This document shows positions 36,188 through 45,057 of a stretch of 63,195 bases of DNA, in pieces. Source of the DNA: an uncultured Eubacteriales bacterium (GTDB lineage Bacteria > Bacillota > Clostridia > Oscillospirales > CAG-272); contig CAKRQU010000009.1 in the NCBI GenBank assembly GCA_934394585.1, positions 1 through 63,195 of the forward strand, given 5' to 3'. The notes under the pieces are model-generated. The model was not told the DNA's origin, searched no databases, and saw nothing but the letters and a program-made list of their open reading frames with translations. The position numbers and the translations under genes were made by a program. Every line of letters begins with the position of its first letter. The stretch's first letter is position 1.

Positions 36188-37582
36188 TTATACGGAATGT
36201 ATTTTGTTTTCGCTGTCGGAATTTTTGTCAAGCCCGTACATTTTCGCTTTTCTTTTCTCGAAAAACTTTACGGCTACCTGCTCAAAAAGCGCATAAGAAA
36301 GGACATCTTCGTCCTGTATTGCCCACGGCTTCACTTCCTCGCGGAGCTTATCAAGCTCGGGCGAAAGCGCATCTGCGGGGCGGTATGTTATCGGATTTTC
36401 ATTGCCGATAATCTTTTCGCGGAAATCGGGAGCGATTTCCACGGGAGTTTTGCCGTATTCACCGCGCACTATGCCTTTGAATTCCTTGGAAACCATCTTG
36501 TAGCGTTCGCCGCTGATGATATTCAGCACAGCCTGCGTGCCGACAATCTGAGAGGACGGCGTGACAAGCGGAGGATATCCGGCATCTTTTCTTACATTGG
36601 GAACCTCGGCGAGAACTTCGGGAAGCTTATCCAGCTTACCCGCCTGCTTCAGCTGCGAAACGAGGTTTGAAAGCATGCCGCCGGGAACCTGATAGAGAAG
36701 CGCATTTACATCCACTTTCAGCACATTTGGATTGAGCAGACCGCTTTCCATGAATTGCTCGCGTATGGGCGTGAAATATTTGCATATTTTGTCAAGCTGC
36801 GCGAGATTCAGTCCCGTATCGTACTCCGTACCCGCGAGAGCGGCGACGATGGATTCCGTAGGCGGCTGGCTCGTACCCATGGCAAGGGGAGAAATAGCCG
36901 TATCCACTATATCCACGCCTGCCTCTATGGCTTTCAGCACGGTCATGGAAGCAAGACCGGATGTGTAATGCGTATGGAGCTGAACGGGGATTTTTACATT
37001 CTGCTTTATGAGTGAAACCAGCTCATAAGCGTCATAAGGCTTTAAAAGACCTGCCATATCCTTTATACATATAGAATTTGCGCCCATTTCCTCGAGCTGC
37101 TTTGCATATTTTGCAAAGCCTTCGTTTGTATGAACGGGGCTGGTGGTATAGCTTATTGCCGCCTGAACATGACCGCCCTCTTTTATAGTGGCGTTTATTG
37201 CCGTTTTAAGGTTTCTGGGGTCATTGAGCGCGTCGAATATTCTTATTATATCTATACCGTTTGCAATGGATTTCTGAACGAAATATTCCACCACATCGTC
37301 GGCATAATGGCGATATCCGAGGATATTCTGACCGCGGAAAAGCATCTGGAGTTTTGTATTTTTTACTTTATCTCTTATTTTGCGGAGCCTTTCCCACGGA
37401 TCCTCATCGAGAAATCGCAGGCAGGCATCAAATGTTGCGCCGCCCCATGCTTCGAGAGCATAATAGCCGACTTTATCCATTTCTTCGAGAATGGGGAGCA
37501 TCTGCTCCGTCGTCATTCTCGTGGCGACGAGCGACTGGTGCGCATCGCGCAGCACGGTTTCGCATATTTTAACTTTAGCCAT
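36188..37582 (-). CDS. oadA: Oxaloacetate decarboxylase alpha / pyruvate carboxylase subunit B-type carboxyltransferase
   Basis: 464 residues. TIM-barrel carboxyltransferase with LRDAHQS, metal ligands including LHTHYTSG, and the carbamylated Lys in KDMAGLL, followed by the PYC/OADA conserved domain. It lacks the C-terminal biotin domain, which is supplied by the separate carrier at 38867. Moves CO2 between biotin and pyruvate/oxaloacetate. It is the last gene of the five-gene set, in which a second, unrelated carboxyltransferase is also encoded. Confidence 0.93.
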   Translation of the reverse strand: MAKVKICETVLRDAHQSLVATRMTTEQMLPILEEMDKVGYYALEAWGGATFDACLRFLDEDPWERLRKIRDKVKNTKLQMLFRGQNILGYRHYADDVVEYFVQKSIANGIDIIRIFDALNDPRNLKTAINATIKEGGHVQAAISYTTSPVHTNEGFAKYAKQLEEMGANSICIKDMAGLLKPYDAYELVSLIKQNVKIPVQLHTHYTSGLASMTVLKAIEAGVDIVDTAISPLAMGTSQPPTESIVAALAGTEYDTGLNLAQLDKICKYFTPIREQFMESGLLNPNVLKVDVNALLYQVPGGMLSNLVSQLKQAGKLDKLPEVLAEVPNVRKDAGYPPLVTPSSQIVGTQAVLNIISGERYKMVSKEFKGIVRGEYGKTPVEIAPDFREKIIGNENPITYRPADALSPELDKLREEVKPWAIQDEDVLSYALFEQVAVKFFEKRKAKMYGLDKNSDSENKIHSV

Positions 37583-37608
37583 GACTTTATCCTTTCTTTA
37601 TTTTGGAT

Positions 37609-38829
37609 TCAGCGGTAGAGCGCGAGAAATACGCCCGCCGCTATAGCCGAACCGATAACGCCGGCTACATTCGGTCCCATTGCGTGCATGAGAAGGAAGT
37701 TGCCGGGAACTTCTTCCTGACCGACCTTCTGCGATACGCGCGCCGCCATAGGAACGGCGGAAACGCCTGCCGAACCGATGAGCGGATTTACTTTGCCGCC
37801 CGAGAGCAGATACATTATCTTGCCGCCGAGGAGTCCGCCGAATGTGGAGAATGCAAATGCCACAAGACCGAGCGCTATGATGAGCAGAGTCTGGGGAGCG
37901 AGGAATGTTTCCGCGCTTGCCGTGGCACCTACGGATATTCCGAGGAATATCGTCACTATATTGATAAGCTCATTCTGAGCAGTCTTTGAAAGACGATCCG
38001 TGACGCCGCTTACGTTAAGCAGGTTTCCGAACATGAGGAAGCCTATGAGAGGAGCGGCATCGGGAAGCATAAGACATACCACTATTATTACGAGAATAGG
38101 GAATATTACCAGCTCTTTTTTCGTAACCTTGCGGAGCGTGGTCATCACTACGCTGCGCTCTTTCTTTGTGGTCATCAGCTTCATTATCGGGGGCTGAATC
38201 ATAGGAATGAGCGCCATATATGAATATGCCGCTATGGCTATCGGTCCGAGATACTGCGGGGCGAGGATTTTCGTCACGAGTATGGCCGTAGGTCCGTCCG
38301 CACCGCCGATGATACCGATAGCGCTGGCAACCTGAGGCGAGAAACCGAAAAGGAGCGCACCGCAGAAAGCCATAAATACGCCGAGCTGTGCGGCACCGCC
38401 GAGAAATATGCTTTTCGGATTGGATATGAGCGGAGAAAAGTCCGTCATGGCACCTACTCCGAGGAATATGAGCGAGGGATAAATACCGAGCTTTACGCCG
38501 AGATACAGAATATCGAGCAGACCTCCGTTTCCGACGGCGTGTGCCACCACATCGGAAAGGTTGGTAGACATTACTTCAACGCCGTCGCGAATTACCGGCA
38601 CGCCGTCGATAAACCATTCCATGTGGAAAAGGTTTGCGCCGGGGAGATTCGCGAGGAGCATGCCCGTAGCTATCGGGAGCAGCAGCAGAGGCTCAAAGCC
38701 CTTTACCACTGCCAGATATACAAGCACAGCCACTATGGCGTACATAGCGAGGGTTTTCAGCATGAACTCTGTATTTTCAAAGCGAAAGAGACCGGTAGTT
38801 TCCCATAGATTTTTTATAGCATCCAACAA
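37609..38829 (-). CDS. oadB: Na+-translocating decarboxylase beta subunit
   Basis: 406 residues, about nine to eleven membrane segments. The Na+-site region GGADGPTAILVTKILAP carries the conserved Asp. It decarboxylates carboxybiotin and exports 1-2 Na+ per turnover. Equivalent names depend on substrate (oadB, gcdB, mmdB). It lies 26 bp before the alpha gene. Confidence 0.95.
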   Translation of the reverse strand: MLDAIKNLWETTGLFRFENTEFMLKTLAMYAIVAVLVYLAVVKGFEPLLLLPIATGMLLANLPGANLFHMEWFIDGVPVIRDGVEVMSTNLSDVVAHAVGNGGLLDILYLGVKLGIYPSLIFLGVGAMTDFSPLISNPKSIFLGGAAQLGVFMAFCGALLFGFSPQVASAIGIIGGADGPTAILVTKILAPQYLGPIAIAAYSYMALIPMIQPPIMKLMTTKKERSVVMTTLRKVTKKELVIFPILVIIVVCLMLPDAAPLIGFLMFGNLLNVSGVTDRLSKTAQNELINIVTIFLGISVGATASAETFLAPQTLLIIALGLVAFAFSTFGGLLGGKIMYLLSGGKVNPLIGSAGVSAVPMAARVSQKVGQEEVPGNFLLMHAMGPNVAGVIGSAIAAGVFLALYR

Positions 38830-38866
38830 TTTCTTTCACCACCAATACATAAATTTACAAAAGGAT

Positions 38867-39256
38867 TTACGCTATTGTGATGAGAAGATCGCCCGCGTTG
38901 ACGGAAGCGCCCTTCGACGTGAGCACGCCTGTAACGGTGCCGCCGTCGGGAGCCATGATCTCGTTTTCCATTTTCATGGCTTCGAGCAGGCAGAGAACAG
39001 TGCCTTTTTCAACCTTCTGTCCTACGCTTACGTTTACGGCAACTATTGTTCCGGGCATGGGCGCCGAAACTTTGATTTTTGCTTCGCCTGCGGGAGCCGC
39101 AACGGGTGCGGGAGCGGCAACGGGGGCAGGTGCTGCAACGGGAGCAGGTGCTGCAACGGGAGCGGGTGCTGCCGCGGGAGCCGCGGAAACGCCGTTTACT
39201 TCTTCTACCGAAACGGTATAAACTTTTCCGTTTACTGTTACATTATAAGTTTTCAT
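38867..39256 (-). CDS. Biotin carrier protein of the decarboxylase
   Basis: 129 residues. N-terminal YNVTVNGKVYTVSVEE, a flexible Ala-Pro linker of repeated PVAAPA units encoded by 18-bp direct repeats (about 39111-39180), then a biotinyl domain with EAMKMEN, whose Lys is biotinylated. It shuttles CO2 from the carboxyltransferase to the membrane beta subunit. Corresponds to gcdC/mmdC or the transcarboxylase 1.3S subunit. Confidence 0.95.
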   Translation of the reverse strand: MKTYNVTVNGKVYTVSVEEVNGVSAAPAAAPAPVAAPAPVAAPAPVAAPAPVAAPAGEAKIKVSAPMPGTIVAVNVSVGQKVEKGTVLCLLEAMKMENEIMAPDGGTVTGVLTSKGASVNAGDLLITIA

Positions 39257-39280
39257 GATTCCTCCGTAAAAATTATATAT

Positions 39281-39658
39281 TTAGTTGAAATATACGCGCT
39301 TGAAAGATACTACGCGGAAAGAAGCGGGTGAGTTTCCCGTGTAGGCGGATATCGCAGCCACTATGGCGGCTACGGTTTCCTCATCGTCATCCGCCGTTTC
39401 CTGAATGGCTACGGGGACAGGGTCATTTGCCGGCAGTGTGACGGGAACGGATTTTTCGGCTTTTTTGCCGCTTCCAGCGAAAACGGCGCTCATCAGCTTC
39501 ATCATCAGGAAAAGCACGGTGAGCATCACAAAAATGGTCACCATTCCGAGAAGGGCTGTACTGAGTCCGGTGGAAACGCGCTCTCCCATGGAAAGCGCGG
39601 ATTCCGCTGTTGTTTCGACGGTTTCCTGCGTAGCCACAACCATATCGTAAAGATACAT
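39281..39658 (-). CDS. oadG: OadG-family small subunit (gamma/delta)
   Basis: 125 residues. One membrane helix (about 34-60: GMVTIFVMLTVLFLMMKLMSAVF), a charged linker, and the conserved end EETVAAIVAAISAYTG. It tethers the carboxyltransferase to the beta subunit. It lies 13 bp after the carboxyltransferase gene. Confidence 0.88.
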   Translation of the reverse strand: MYLYDMVVATQETVETTAESALSMGERVSTGLSTALLGMVTIFVMLTVLFLMMKLMSAVFAGSGKKAEKSVPVTLPANDPVPVAIQETADDDEETVAAIVAAISAYTGNSPASFRVVSFKRVYFN

Positions 39659-39671
39659 GGCAATCCCTCCT

Positions 39672-41075
39672 TTACGCCGTCAGCATTTCCACTGCGGCGG
39701 CTATTCGCGCGCGAAGCTCGCTTGAAGCGATGATATCGTCGATATGACCGCTCTTTGCGGCGCGTATGGGCGAAGCAAATTCGCGTGCCCATTTTTCGGC
39801 AGTTTCGTTGTGCTTTGATTCATCCTCTACCTCGCCGAGAAATTCAACGGCGGAAACGGGATTCATCGCGGCTATTTTTGCGCTGTCGAGCGCGAGAGCT
39901 ATATCGGTGCCTATCGCTTTGGAACCGAAAACGGAATAGAGCGAACCGTAAGCGCCGCCGAGAACAACGCTTATTTTCGGGCAATAGCTCGTGGCATATG
40001 CTTTGGCAAAGAGAGCGAGCTTGTATGCGACGCCTTTTTCCTCGGCTTTGTCGCTCGAGGGAATGCCGCAGCTGTCAACGAGAGTTACCATCGGGATTGT
40101 ATAGCGATTGCAGAGATTTACAAATTTCAGCGCTTTGTCGGCGGAGCCGGGGCAGAGCTTTCCGCCCTTTACCGCAGGATTGTTTGCCAGTATGCCGACT
40201 ACTTTGGAATTTATCGTGGCAAAACCGCAAACAAGCATTTTTGCGCTTTCGGCATACAGTTCGGTGAAAGAGCCGACGTCGAAAATTTCGCTTATTACGG
40301 GGTGAATATCATATTCGCCCTGCATGAGGGGCTCCACATTCACCGCGCGGTTTGCATCGTCAGAGGATGCAAATTCGCCGCCGAAATAGGAAATGAGCGT
40401 GCGTACCTTTGCGAGAGCATCGGCATCGTCTGCCGCAGTGATTGCGGAAACGCCCTGCTCGGCGAGCTTTTCGGGCGTGCCGAGGGTTTTATCGGTGAGT
40501 ACAGCGGATGAAGCCATGCGCAGTTCGCCTGTCTTGGCTGCCGTGACGGTGATATCCATCATCTGGGAAATGACGGCGTTCGCACCGGTGCAAAGACCGG
40601 AAACCACAGCTATCTGCGGGATGTCCGCAGTGGCTGCTTTCGCCATTATTTCGCCGTATCCCGCGAGAGCATCGACTCCCTCGAGAATTTTTGCACCTGC
40701 GCTGTCAAATATGCCTATGATGGGAGCGGCGGCTTTCTTTGCCATATCATAGATATTGCAGATCTTTTTCGCGTGCATTTCGCCGAGGGCACCCGAAAGG
40801 CGGGAAAAGTCCTGCGAAAATGCAAAAACGAGAACGCCGTTTACCGCGCCGTAGCCCGTGATTACAGGCTCGAGGCTGTCGTCATCGCCGCTGTCAAGCT
40901 CTGTTGTCTTGCGGCCGATATATTTGCCTGTTTCGACGAAAGTACCTTCATCGAAGAGAAGCTTCATACGCGCGGCGGCACTGAGCTTTCCGAGCTTTGC
41001 AAGCTTTGCGTCGGCAGACGCTTCCGCGGCTTCCACCGCACGGCGAAGCTCGGCGCTTGTTTCATAACTTGCCAT
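39672..41075 (-). CDS. Acyl-CoA carboxyltransferase / methylmalonyl-CoA decarboxylase alpha-type subunit
   Basis: 467 residues, crotonase-fold carboxyltransferase in two halves (SQDFSRLSGALGEMHAKKI and IFDSAGAKILEG; later PMVTLVDSCGIPSSDKAEEKG and VLGGAYGSLYSVFGSKAIG). It is shorter than the roughly 510-residue MmdA or 12S subunits because the N-terminus is trimmed. It should exchange CO2 between an acyl-CoA and the biotin carrier. The ATG at 41075 follows GGAAAGGAAG. First gene of the operon. Confidence 0.88.
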   Translation of the reverse strand: MASYETSAELRRAVEAAEASADAKLAKLGKLSAAARMKLLFDEGTFVETGKYIGRKTTELDSGDDDSLEPVITGYGAVNGVLVFAFSQDFSRLSGALGEMHAKKICNIYDMAKKAAAPIIGIFDSAGAKILEGVDALAGYGEIMAKAATADIPQIAVVSGLCTGANAVISQMMDITVTAAKTGELRMASSAVLTDKTLGTPEKLAEQGVSAITAADDADALAKVRTLISYFGGEFASSDDANRAVNVEPLMQGEYDIHPVISEIFDVGSFTELYAESAKMLVCGFATINSKVVGILANNPAVKGGKLCPGSADKALKFVNLCNRYTIPMVTLVDSCGIPSSDKAEEKGVAYKLALFAKAYATSYCPKISVVLGGAYGSLYSVFGSKAIGTDIALALDSAKIAAMNPVSAVEFLGEVEDESKHNETAEKWAREFASPIRAAKSGHIDDIIASSELRARIAAAVEMLTA

Positions 41076-41193
41076 ATTTTTCTTCCTTTCCAACCGATTG
41101 GACGGTTATAAGAATATTTTGTTCTTAGTTTTGGGATGAGAGAGCATGGAATATCAAATCCAATCCTCCCCCATTCTAAATTTTACTTAAAAT

Positions 41194-41222
41194 ATATTAT
41201 CATAAATTTACGGGAAAGTCAA
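41194..41222 (-). promoter_or_regulatory. Promoter of the decarboxylase operon
   Basis: Minus strand TTGACT (41222-41217), 17-bp spacer, TAATAT (41199-41194). The 120-bp leader has a TAAGAA/TTCTTA inverted repeat at 41109-41127. Confidence 0.6.
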
Positions 41223-41281
41223 TGAAAAAATGCAAAAATTCACGAATAAAAAACATCGTCGCGGTGCTTTCGCGGCGAAAA

Positions 41282-41314
41282 TAAAAATCCACCCGCGGAT
41301 GCGGATGGATTTTT
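41282..41314 (-). terminator. Terminator of the tRNA-Arg gene
   Basis: On the minus strand AAATCCATCCGC pairs with GCGGGTGGATTT (one T-G wobble) around ATCC, then ATTTT. It immediately follows the tRNA 3' end. Confidence 0.75.
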
Positions 41315-41315
41315 T

Positions 41316-41392
41316 TGGCCCGCCCTACAGGACTCGAACCTGCAACCGTCAGAATCGGAATCTGATACTCTATCCAATTGAGCCAAGGGCGG
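41316..41392 (-). tRNA. tRNA-Arg (anticodon CCG)
   Basis: 77-nt cloverleaf. The acceptor stem CCGCCCT/AGGGCGG, discriminator G and encoded CCA (41318-41316) are all present. The anticodon arm TCAGA-TTCCGAT-TCTGA gives CCG, and the T-loop is GGTTCGAGTCC. It reads CGG codons and lies 29 bp downstream of the TSCPD gene on the same strand. Confidence 0.97.
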
Positions 41393-41421
41393 ATATGAAT
41401 ACCGCAGATGCGGTATTGTTT

Positions 41422-41676
41422 TTATTTTTCCATCATTTCTTCGATGGCGCGCGCGAGCTGGTCGGGGCATGATGTGCCTTTGCCGCCGCAATCGGTTCCG
41501 CGCAGGCGCTTTACCACGTCTTCGGCTTTCATGCCGACCACGAGGGCGGATATGCCTTTTGTATTGCCGTTGCAGCCGCCTGTAAATTTTACTTCTTTTA
41601 TCACGCCGTCTTCCATTGTTATTTCTATCTGGCGCGAGCAAACGCCTTTCGGCTTGTATACGGATGTTTTTATCAT
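41422..41676 (-). CDS. TSCPD domain protein (TIGR03905-like)
   Basis: 84 residues: MIKTSVYKPKGVCSRQI at the start, FTGGCNGNTKGI in the middle and GTSCPDQLARAI near the end, which is the TSCPD motif seen in small clostridial proteins and in the tail of some ribonucleotide reductases. The conserved Cys residues could bind metal. The start at 41676 follows AAAGGGAAA; a longer frame to 41799 begins with unlikely sequence. Function unknown. Confidence 0.88.
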   Translation of the reverse strand: MIKTSVYKPKGVCSRQIEITMEDGVIKEVKFTGGCNGNTKGISALVVGMKAEDVVKRLRGTDCGGKGTSCPDQLARAIEEMMEK

Positions 41677-41872
41677 TTTGATTTTCCCTTTCCGCTGTTT
41701 TCCTCGGATTTTCCTATATATTCTACCAAAAAAAGCCGCAAAAAACAATAGCGGGGCGCAAAATTTTGAAAATTTTATATTTTTGTTATAATTGCACAAA
41801 AATATGGCAAAAATTTCTCTGAAATTCTATGGAGTAAAATTTGCAAAAATTTAATAAAAATGCCGAAAACTA

Positions 41873-41901
41873 TTGACATTTGCGCTCTTTTAATGTAAAC
41901 T
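41873..41901 (+). promoter_or_regulatory. Promoter of the S10-spc-alpha cluster
   Basis: TTGACA (41873-41878), 17-bp spacer, TAAACT (41896-41901). The AT-rich stretch between the TSCPD gene and this promoter (41677-41870) shows nothing else convincing. Confidence 0.75.
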
Positions 41902-41907
41902 ATATAA

Positions 41908-42181
41908 GCTTGATGTGCGATGAAGCGAGAGGTTGCCGCGTATAGCGGGTAATTTTCGCAGAGTATGTCCGAACAAAACGGGCGAACGGGTTTCGGAACC
42001 GAAATTACGGCGCGGATATTGCACTGCGTGCAGTGTCAATCCGGCAAAAGCGCTGAACCGGAATTTCCGGTTTTAATTTTGAGAGGGTGGAAACACCCGA
42101 TGATATGTTCAATGAAATCCACAGCGCTTTGCTTGCGGAAGCGCGACCCCCCCGAAAAAATATTCAAGGAGGAAAAATCAA
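41908..42181 (+). promoter_or_regulatory. Structured rpsJ mRNA leader
   Basis: About 270 nt without a gene. Visible hairpins: CCGC/GCGG near 41937-41949; GCACTG/CAGTG near 42021-42034; AACCGGAA-T-TTCCGGTT (42056-42072) followed by TTAATTTT, terminator-like; GGGTG-GAAA-CACCC (42085-42098); GCGCTT/AAGCGC near 42124-42144; then the rpsJ AAGGAGG. This fits an attenuated, autogenously controlled r-protein leader, but I cannot assign it to a described leader class. Confidence 0.6.
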
Positions 42182-42493
42182 GTGGCAGTTAGCGAGAAAA
42201 TCAGAATCAGACTGAGAAGCTACGACCATACACTGGTTGACGCTGCGGCAGAAAAGATTGTTGACGCTGCGAAGAGAAACGGTGCGACCGTATCCGGTCC
42301 CATTCCGCTTCCCACAGAAAAGGAAATAATCACAATTCTCCGCGCCGTTCACAAGTATAAGGACAGCAGAGAACAGTTTGAAACAAGAACTCACAAAAGA
42401 CTCATTGATGTGATCAAGCCCTCTCAGAAGGCTATCGAAGCAATCACGAGTCTTGAACTTCCGGCCGGTGTTGAAATCGAGGTTAAGCTTTAA
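42182..42493 (+). CDS. rpsJ: 30S ribosomal protein S10
   Basis: 103 residues with the family pattern KIRIRLRSYDHTLVD and HKRLIDVIKPSQK. S10 also acts as NusE. It uses a GTG start 9 nt after AAGGAGG, leads the whole cluster and sits behind a long structured leader. A 133-bp gap separates it from rplC. Confidence 0.98.
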   Translation: MAVSEKIRIRLRSYDHTLVDAAAEKIVDAAKRNGATVSGPIPLPTEKEIITILRAVHKYKDSREQFETRTHKRLIDVIKPSQKAIEAITSLELPAGVEIEVKL

Positions 42494-42570
42494 TTTCGTT
42501 TTCGGCAGAGCAACAGATAACGATATACGGAAAAATCCTTCCTTATATTATTATGGCTGCTTTTGGTCAT

Positions 42571-42595
42571 GTTGACCCGCTCACGGATGGTCAAC
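42571..42595 (+). promoter_or_regulatory. Hairpin in the rpsJ-rplC gap
   Basis: Perfect 7-bp arms GTTGACC (42571-42577) and GGTCAAC (42589-42595) lie just upstream of the rplC ribosome binding site, without a T-run. Possibly regulatory. Confidence 0.4.
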
Positions 42596-42626
42596 CAATA
42601 ACCTTAAAAGGAGGCAAAGAAAGGTA

Positions 42627-43259
42627 ATGAAAAAGGGTATCATCGGAAAGAAAATCGGTATGACTCAGATTTTCGACGAAATCGGCAATGTAGTGCCGGT
42701 TACTATCATTGAAGCAGGTCCCTGCGTTGTGGCACAGAAGAAAACTGTGGAGCACGACGGCTACAGCAGCGTACAGCTCGGTTTTGAGGATGCACGCGAA
42801 AAGAGTCTTAACAAAGCTGAAAAGGGACATTTCGCAAAGGCAGGCGTCGCTATGAAAAAGCATCTGAAGGAATTCAGACTTGACGACGCGGAGAGCATGA
42901 ACGTAGGCGATATCGTTTCTGCGGATGTATTCGCAGCAGGCGACAGAGTAGACGTTACAGGCATGACAAAAGGTCGCGGTTACAGCGGCGTTGTAAAGAG
43001 ATGGAATGCTCACATCCTGAGAATGACTCACGGTACAGGTCCTATCCACCGTCAGCCCGGTTCCATGGGTGCAAACTCCTCGCCTTCCAGAATATTCAAA
43101 AACAAACACATGGCAGGTCAGTACGGTAACGAAAAGGTTACTATACAGAACCTCGATGTAGTACGCGTAGACGCGGAAAAGAATCTTATAGCCGTTAAGG
43201 GCGCCGTTCCCGGTGCACGCGGCGGCATCGTATTCATCCGCAATACCGTTAAAGCTTAA
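42627..43259 (+). CDS. rplC: 50S ribosomal protein L3
   Basis: 210 residues. GKKIGMTQIF at the start and the long central loop HGTGPIHRQPGSMGANSSPSRI, which reaches toward the peptidyl-transferase centre. An early-assembly protein. AAAGGAGG lies upstream. It is followed after 17 bp by rplD. Confidence 0.98.
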   Translation: MKKGIIGKKIGMTQIFDEIGNVVPVTIIEAGPCVVAQKKTVEHDGYSSVQLGFEDAREKSLNKAEKGHFAKAGVAMKKHLKEFRLDDAESMNVGDIVSADVFAAGDRVDVTGMTKGRGYSGVVKRWNAHILRMTHGTGPIHRQPGSMGANSSPSRIFKNKHMAGQYGNEKVTIQNLDVVRVDAEKNLIAVKGAVPGARGGIVFIRNTVKA

Positions 43260-43276
43260 AAAGGAGGAAAATCACG

Positions 43277-43900
43277 ATGGCAAATGTAAAAGTTTATAAT
43301 ATGTCAGGCGCTGAAGTGGGCTCGATGGAGCTTGCGGATTCCGTTTTTGCTGTTGAAGTGAATACGGCGGTTCTTCACGCGGCTGTTCGCGCTTACCTCC
43401 TTAATCAAAGACAGGGCACACAGTCGACTCTCACAAGAACGGAAGTTTCCGGCGGCGGTAAGAAACCGTGGAGACAGAAGGGCACCGGCAGAGCAAGACA
43501 GGGCTCTACACGTTCGCCCCAGTGGACACACGGCGGCGTAGCACTCGGACCGAAGCCCAGAAGCTACAGAGTGGATCTCAACAAGAAAGTTAAAAGACTT
43601 GCTATGAAGAGCGCTCTTTCTTCCAAGCTTGCAGGTAACGAGCTTGTCGTTCTCGACGCTGTAACGGCTACGGAATACAAGACAAAAGTAATGGTAAGCA
43701 TGCTCGGCGCTATCGGCGCTACAGGCAAAACGCTCGTTGTTCTCTCCGAGAAGAACGATTTCGTAAACAAGAGCCTTGCAAACATACCCGGCGTCAAGAC
43801 GGCTTATGTAAATACGCTCAATGTTTACGATATCCTTAATTGCAACAAGTTCGTTGTCGTTAAGGCTGCGGCAGAAAAAATCATGGAGGTTTATGCGTAA
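43277..43900 (+). CDS. rplD: 50S ribosomal protein L4
   Basis: 207 residues. The extended loop GGGKKPWRQKGTGRARQGSTRSPQW lines the exit tunnel. In other bacteria L4 represses this operon through the leader. Its stop codon overlaps the rplW ATG by one base. Confidence 0.98.
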   Translation: MANVKVYNMSGAEVGSMELADSVFAVEVNTAVLHAAVRAYLLNQRQGTQSTLTRTEVSGGGKKPWRQKGTGRARQGSTRSPQWTHGGVALGPKPRSYRVDLNKKVKRLAMKSALSSKLAGNELVVLDAVTATEYKTKVMVSMLGAIGATGKTLVVLSEKNDFVNKSLANIPGVKTAYVNTLNVYDILNCNKFVVVKAAAEKIMEVYA

Positions 43901-44193
43901 TGAAGACAGCACATGATATCATAATCAGACCTGTTATCACAGAATCCAGTCTTTCTGCTACACAGAACCTGAGATACACATTTGAAGTTCTCAAGTCCGC
44001 TACAAAGCCCGAAATCGCGGCAGCGGTCGAAGAGGTTTTCGGTGTTAAGGTACAGGATGTAAACACAATAAATATGAAAAGAAAGCCCAAAACGCTCGGC
44101 GTGCATTCCGGTTACACAAAAGCTTGGAAAAAAGCTATTGTTACTCTTGCACAGGGCTCTAAGTCCATCGAGTTCTTTAACGGCATGATTTAA
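43900..44193 (+). CDS. rplW: 50S ribosomal protein L23
   Basis: 97 residues. Located at the tunnel exit, where it docks trigger factor and SRP. IIRPVITESS at the N-terminus and KRKPKTLGVHSGYTKAWKKA at the rRNA-binding loop identify it. Translation is coupled to rplD through the TAATG overlap. Confidence 0.98.
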   Translation: MKTAHDIIIRPVITESSLSATQNLRYTFEVLKSATKPEIAAAVEEVFGVKVQDVNTINMKRKPKTLGVHSGYTKAWKKAIVTLAQGSKSIEFFNGMI

Positions 44194-44209
44194 GGAGGAG
44201 TAACGAATT

Positions 44210-45043
44210 ATGGCTACTATAAAGTATAAACCTACGACTCCTGCGAGAAGAAACATGACGGTTTCGGACTTTGCGGAAATCACGAAGTTCAGCCCCGAAA
44301 AGAGTCTTGTAGTTATCAAAAAGAAAAACGCCGGCAGAAACAGCTACGGCAGAATAACCGTTCGTCATAAAGGCGGCGGCAATAAGCAGAAATACAGAAT
44401 AGTCGATTTCAAGCGTGACTTCACCGAGCAGGCAGCTACCGTAATCGGCATCGAATACGATCCGAACCGCACGGCTTACATCGCACTGCTCCAGTATGAA
44501 GACGGCACAAAGAAATACATGATCGCTCCCGTAGGTCTTACGGACGGCGACAAGGTTTACTGCGGTGCCGGCGCCGATATCAAACCCGGCAATACGCTCC
44601 CGATAGCCAATATCCCCGTAGGTACTTTCATCTACAATATCGAGCTTTATCCCGGCAAGGGCGGTCAGCTTGTACGCAGTGCAGGCAGCGCAGCTCAGCT
44701 GATGGCTAAGGAAAACGGTGTTGCTCAGATAAGACTTCCTTCGGGCGAGGTGAGAATAGTCCGCCTCGATTGCAGAGCTACAATCGGTCAGGTTTCCAAT
44801 ATCGACCACGAAAACGTAAAGATAGGTAAAGCCGGCAGAACACGCCACATGGGCATCCGTCCCACAGTCCGCGGTTCCGTCATGAACCCCTGCGACCACC
44901 CGCACGGTGGTGGTGAAGGCCGTTCGCCTATCGGTCGTCCTTCTCCTGTTACTCCTTGGGGCAAGCCCGCTCTCGGTTACAAGACCAGAGATAAGAAGGC
45001 AAGAACAGAGAAGTTCATTGTAAAACACAGAAACGGTAAATAA
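44210..45043 (+). CDS. rplB: 50S ribosomal protein L2
   Basis: 277 residues. Required for subunit joining and peptidyl transfer. Conserved C-terminal MNPCDHPHGGGEGRSPIG and RNxYGRITVRHKGGG-type N-terminal sequence are present. AAGGAGG lies before the ATG. Confidence 0.98.
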   Translation: MATIKYKPTTPARRNMTVSDFAEITKFSPEKSLVVIKKKNAGRNSYGRITVRHKGGGNKQKYRIVDFKRDFTEQAATVIGIEYDPNRTAYIALLQYEDGTKKYMIAPVGLTDGDKVYCGAGADIKPGNTLPIANIPVGTFIYNIELYPGKGGQLVRSAGSAAQLMAKENGVAQIRLPSGEVRIVRLDCRATIGQVSNIDHENVKIGKAGRTRHMGIRPTVRGSVMNPCDHPHGGGEGRSPIGRPSPVTPWGKPALGYKTRDKKARTEKFIVKHRNGK

Positions 45044-45057
45044 GGAGGAAGCATAAA

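Noticed and set aside
39111..39180. Short direct repeats as a CRISPR or minisatellite
   Set aside because: The 18-bp units encode the Ala-Pro linker of the biotin carrier, a known feature of such proteins, with no spacers.
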